The notes beneath the pieces were generated by a model. That model was not told the origin of the DNA. It searched no databases and saw nothing but the letters and a program-made list of their open reading frames with translations. 64,000 nt of DNA, from assembly GCA_033182465.1 (NCBI GenBank), contig CP137326.1:1643501-1707500 (forward strand), in the 5' to 3' direction. Below, piece by piece: positions 63,865 through 64,000 of the stretch. Position 1 is the first letter of the stretch. Each line of letters starts with the position of its first letter. The DNA is from Sanghuangporus weigelae. Its lineage: Eukaryota; Basidiomycota; Agaricomycetes; Hymenochaetales; Hymenochaetaceae. The translations under genes and the position numbers were made by a program.

Positions 63865-64000
63865 ATGGAGGCCACACTGGCATTTCAGCACTGTCAAGTC
63901 TGTGCTCACATTTACATGGTCCTCTATAAGGTATACTACCTAGTGGGCGTGTCTACTATTGGAACTTATGACTGTCACATCAAAACCGAGCGACATCTAT
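63865..64000 (+). CDS. ORF of repeat Q3, 5' part only
   Basis: From ATG 63,865 the frame reads MEATLAFQHCQVCAHIYMVL, YKVYYLVGVSTIGTYDCHIK and TERHL, and is open to the window edge. It is the counterpart of the ORF at 57,875 with a handful of substitutions, several of them conservative. The gene continues outside the window, so its length and state are unknown. Confidence 0.5.
   Translation, partial: MEATLAFQHCQVCAHIYMVLYKVYYLVGVSTIGTYDCHIKTERHL

Larger units (their letters stand above)
61739..64000 (+). mobile_element. Copia-like repeat Q3, runs off the window, interrupted by unit D
   Basis: Starts TGAAAGGATCCGC at 61,739, is interrupted by unit D, and resumes at 63,521 with TCAAAATCTCGTGTCAGGAT, GCATCATGATCGGCATTC, then GCGCTAACGGAGAACTC (the intact target of unit C) and TAGACAATAGTAACCC. 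It carries the start of the ORF also seen in Q1. It continues beyond the window edge. Q1 and Q3 are inverted relative to each other over at least 450 bp. Confidence 0.65.

Overview
The window is fungal nuclear DNA, most likely from an Agaricomycete (Basidiomycota). The genes contain many short introns (about 45-75 nt) with GT-AG borders. The gene content fits as well: a fungal Zn2Cys6 regulator, an A1 aspartic protease, F-box-like orphan proteins, a Crinkler-type protein, and relics of coiled-coil and TPR families that I know from mushroom genomes. I cannot name the species.

Positions 1-29,800 are the gene-bearing half. In order they hold: an ABCG half-transporter (-), a Zn2Cys6 transcription factor (+), a conserved secreted or membrane-anchored protein of unknown function (+), an A1 aspartic protease (-), translation factor eIF3i (-), a small conserved protein (-), the large subunit of ribonucleotide reductase (+), and two convergent F-box-like proteins (+ and -). 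I rebuilt exon structures by hand from splice signals and family conservation. RNR1 needs a 4-nt exon, and eIF3i has its ATG alone on the first coding exon followed by a GC-AG intron. The gaps at 9.8-13.0 kb, 14.6-16.0 kb and 17.5-19.7 kb hold nothing I recognise.

Positions 29,900-64,000 are a transposon island. It opens with two related 1.08-kb foldback (near-palindromic) elements lying side by side. From 33.6 kb on, almost everything is solo LTR-like units nested in one another. Target-site duplications and uninterrupted copies inside the window let the nesting be unpicked. The best example is a Gypsy-type gag coding region (about 44.2-50.6 kb) split by a 5.9-kb stack of four insertions. 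The main family is a 1.53-kb unit bounded by TGTTACG and CCTAACA with 5-bp duplications. It is present four times in full and once truncated. It carries a reading frame of about 310 codons that is open from its first base and whose copies differ mostly at third codon positions. I consider this the most interesting undescribed item here. Other repeat families are a 1.4-1.8-kb TGTAG...CTACA family (4-bp duplications), a 1.3-kb TGAAAC...TTACA family, a 450-bp TGTTAGG...CCTAACA LTR, and a Copia-like LTR (TGAAAGGATCC) linked to an ORF of unknown function.

Inside the island only one gene looks intact: a Crinkler-family (CRN) protein at 51.0-53.3 kb with a ubiquitin-like header and a P-loop NTPase. 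Next to it is a decayed coiled-coil gene. A C-terminal piece of what looks like the same large protein family, and a TPR remnant, lie at 32.8-33.6 kb.
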